The notes under the pieces were generated by a model. The model was not told the DNA's origin and made no database searches. It saw only the letters and a list, made by a program, of their open reading frames with translations. Made by a program: the position numbers and the translations under genes. Source: Pratylenchus scribneri (lineage: Eukaryota > Nematoda > Chromadorea > Rhabditida > Pratylenchidae). From it: DNA of 64,000 nt. Position 1 is the first letter of the stretch; every line of letters begins with the position of its first letter. The stretch lies in contig JAQSEB010000059.1 in assembly GCA_030063045.1 (NCBI GenBank), positions 3,100,001-3,164,000 of the forward strand, written 5' to 3'. Below are positions 61,669 through 64,000 of this stretch, piece by piece.

Positions 61669-62222
61669 TCAATTCAAACAACCGCCACTCTGAAAATATA
61701 AAATTATATTATTTCCATGGAAACAGTTAAATTTCTATATTTAAAAATGTAAGCAATAATAAACACTTGATAGAATGGAAGGGTTCGTAAATTAAATATT
61801 GAAATAAGTTGTAAATAAATTCCTTAAATTTTGATAATCAAATTAAGCTTAGTTATTTTAAATCACTTAAACAATTAAAAACTTACATTGATAATTTGGA
61901 TTTCTTGTTCACTGATTGGCTTTGGCCGTAAATATTGCGGCAATTCATAGAATTCAATGGCAACCCCACTGGATGTTACTTTTTGCCTTGATGATTTGCT
62001 GGTCGATGAGGATGCTGGAGCTGCTGCCGTCGGTGATGGGTTGTATTTGGGTCGGGGATGACGAGGACCAAGGAATTTAATCATTGGAGTTCGAGCCTGA
62101 GTTGAGAACTAAAAAATGTTGTTATTGATTTGATGATTAATTTATAAAACCTTTTGAATTGTTGAATGTAACGCTGCTTGACTCGACGCATTCACCGTCA
62201 TAAGAATGGTATTTGGATTCAT
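61669..62222 (-). CDS. KGD4: KGD4/MRPS36-like small 2-oxoglutarate dehydrogenase subunit
   Basis: Three exons (62151-62222, 61887-62108, 61669-61689) give a 104-residue protein in one frame. It starts MNPNTILMTVNASSQAAL, then STQARTPMIKFLGPRHPRPK, a Ser/Ala linker, EFYELPQYLRPKPISEQEIQ, and ends IIN-SGGCLN. The pair of motifs IKFxGPRxxRPxxN near the start and LPxxYRxKxxSxxExxxIxxGG at the end is diagnostic of KGD4, which ties the E3 subunit to the E1-E2 core of the mitochondrial 2-oxoglutarate dehydrogenase complex (formerly annotated as ribosomal protein S36). The final coding exon is only 21 bases and supplies the Gly-Gly end. An upstream ATG in another exon is possible. Confidence 0.85.
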
Positions 62223-62949
62223 GCCTATGCCAGTCGAAGTCGATTCAAATTGTTCTTTTTTCCTATTTATTCCCTGTGCCTGCGGAATGCCCGGTTTTTT
62301 AATTCGATTGAAGAAGAATCGTTCAAACAAATGAAAAATAGGATTATCCTTATAATAACTGAAAAAAAGGAAATTTTTTAAAATTAATTGCAACAAATTT
62401 TACAATTGGACAGTGCGTAAAAAGTTCATCAATAATTGTGCAGTGGCTGGCAGAGTTGATAAATAAACAAATTATGCACTTTTAGTGCATGTATATTAAA
62501 AAATCTGAATAAATATAAACCACAAATATAAAATATGATGCTTGGCTTGACTTGAACATGGTTTATATCTATCTGTTTTAAATTTCTATTCAATGGCTGG
62601 CACTGGCAGTCAAGAGAATTAAAATTTAATCTAATCTTGAGTCTCTACAAAAAAAAATATATCTATTTTTCATTCAAAACTACCTATAAGCTATAACTAT
62701 AACTTAACTTTCTTATTTTATTTTCCTTAATTGACGTGAACCGCAAGAAAAAAAATAAAAATTTTTTATAAATTGATGTAAAGTAAATAAATCCATTTTA
62801 CCCACCGCCACCACAATCCACAACTATACATGATTGATGACTGATGTGATGAGTGATGAACGATGATATATGATAATTAATATTAATGTTAATTTTTACA
62901 GAGATTTTAAGTTAAAATCAAAATTATTGGCTTGAAATACTTTGGTGAT
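62223..62949. promoter_or_regulatory. Divergent region between KGD4 and ERp44
   Basis: About 730 AT-rich bases between divergent starts. Minus/plus frames here (62142-62396) are not supported. ATGATGACTGATGTGATGAG-type TGATGA repeats occur at about 62828-62872. No other element is recognised. Confidence 0.45.
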
Positions 62950-64000
62950 ATGCGCTGGAAAGGATTATTATGGTTAATGCTTCTAATTTCGGTTGATAAT
63001 ATTTTATTATGAATATATTTTAATTTAAATTTAGATCGTTCTTCCATTGAACAACAGTGAGGTTCTCCAACTCGATAGCAACAACATTGAACCTAACTTG
63101 CAACAATATGAACTTGTGATTGCCAATTTTTATGCCGATTGGTGCCGTTTTTCTCAAAATTTGAAGCCGGTCTTCCTTCAAGCTAGTGACAAACTCAAAG
63201 TAACCAAAAATAATATTAGAAATACCTTAATAGCATTTAATTAAGGACAAACCTGAAGTTCTATTTGCCGGTGTTGATTGTGAAAAGGAGACAGAAATTG
63301 CCCAGAAATACCATGTGAATAAATATCCAACGATCAAATTGTTCAGATTTGGGGAACTTATCAAAAAGGAATACAGGTTTTTCTTCAAAAATAATATTAT
63401 TAAATAAACAAAAATTCTAGAGGCCAGCGTTCCGTTGAAGCAATTGAAGAATATGTGAAAAAACAATTAGAATCACCGGTGAAATCATTCAGCAGTAAAG
63501 AGGATTTGAACAAACAAATCGAGGTTTATTTATTTATGATTAAATTAATAATTAGAAACCATTAATAACATGCATTTTTTAGGCCGCAAAAAGAAATGTC
63601 ATCGCCTATTTCACAAATGAACAAATTCAACCAATATTTGGCAATTTCTACAAAGTGGCATCCGCATTACGTGAAGATTGCGCTTTTTGGATTGGCATAG
63701 GAGATTGGGTGCTTCAAGGGCAAGGGCAGCAGCCGCAAAATGCAACCATCTATTTCCGTGATCAAAATGCTGGAGATAGCAGCGATTTTCAATTTACAGG
63801 ACCGCTGGACGATTTTGACTATATCAAGTAGGTTTGCTAAAATAAATTGTTATTCAAAATTCACGGCTAAATTTACCTAAATATCAAATTAACTCGTAAA
63901 CCCATCTTATTAAAAATGAATTATTTTATACGCTGAAAATTTAATATTTTTAATTTTCATAGGAAATGGTTGACCGATAAATGCGTCCCACTTGTGCGAG
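62950..64000 (+). CDS. ERP44: ERp44 thioredoxin-like ER retention protein (partial, 5' part)
   Basis: Multi-exon gene running off the right edge. Exon 1 (62950-62991) encodes the signal peptide MRWKGLLWLMLLIS. The first thioredoxin domain has NFYADWCRFSQNLKPVF; CRFS is the ERp44 active-site motif with a single cysteine that forms mixed disulphides with clients. Then VLFAGVDCEKETEIAQKYHV, NKYPTIKLFRFGELIKKEYR and GQRSVEAIEEYVKKQLESPV. The second domain begins FSSKEDLNKQIEAAKRNVIA and FGNFYKVASALREDCAFWIG, with the last seen exon LTDKCVPLVR at the edge. ERp44 retrieves Ero1 and unassembled secretory proteins from the Golgi to the ER; its C-terminal retention signal is outside the window. Confidence 0.93.

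Noticed and set aside
61669..62222. Mitochondrial ribosomal protein S36 as the product name
   Set aside because: The family was first named so, but the motifs are those of the 2-oxoglutarate dehydrogenase adaptor KGD4.

Overview
The window is nuclear DNA of a nematode. It is strongly AT-rich, genes are broken into many short exons by introns of about 40-60 bases that end in TTTTAG or TTTCAG, and the gene content is typical of worms: two cuticlin-type ZP proteins, a DEG/ENaC channel, an UNC-84-type SUN protein, HRP-1, TFG-1, HSF-1 and CCPP-1 homologues. The genus cannot be fixed from the sequence alone. Gene models below were spliced by eye from reading frame, GT/AG (once GC/AG) sites and family resemblance, so exon ends are inferences.

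Layout. 1-3637 (-): unc-84, its SUN domain off the left edge. 4.2-5.65 kb: two inverted-repeat elements. 5.8-9.05 kb (+): calpain-7. 9.2-10.3 kb: minisatellite array 1. 10.5-13.8 kb (-): calponin/transgelin-like gene, a tiny glycine-rich secreted peptide and a short ZP protein. 14.2-15.2 kb: a duplicated segment flanking array 2. 15.3-19.6 kb: a prohormone-like gene (+), a DEG/ENaC channel (+) and a phospholipase A2-like gene (-) whose start codon lies in the target-site duplication of an 881-base foldback element. 20.8-24.6 kb (-): a small putative peptide gene and an MTSS1-type I-BAR gene. 27.2-35.4 kb: tfg-1 (+), hrp-1 (-), arl-1 (-), TCF25 (-). 35.5-37.6 kb: gene-free repeats ending in a GC-rich hairpin-like block. 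37.9-47.2 kb: IBA57 (-), CASC3/Barentsz (+), a C1orf131-like gene (-), hsf-1 (-). 47.8-49.2 kb: array 3. 49.4-62.2 kb (-): a full-length cuticlin, ccpp-1 (array 4 in one intron) and the small KGD4 gene. 62.95 kb to the right edge (+): ERp44.

Most genes are unrelated housekeeping or tissue genes (nuclear positioning, RNA handling, ER export and retention, Fe-S assembly, tubulin processing, cuticle) and no single pathway or clear operon is visible. The most unusual material lies between genes: a minisatellite family present at four loci that shares a CAAAAAATCAGAATT core, three of them also carrying TTCCGGAA (a possible heat-shock-factor or ETS site, one array lying just upstream of hsf-1); a GC-rich block built from short palindromes around GAA; and a nearly identical-armed foldback element sitting one base before a start codon.
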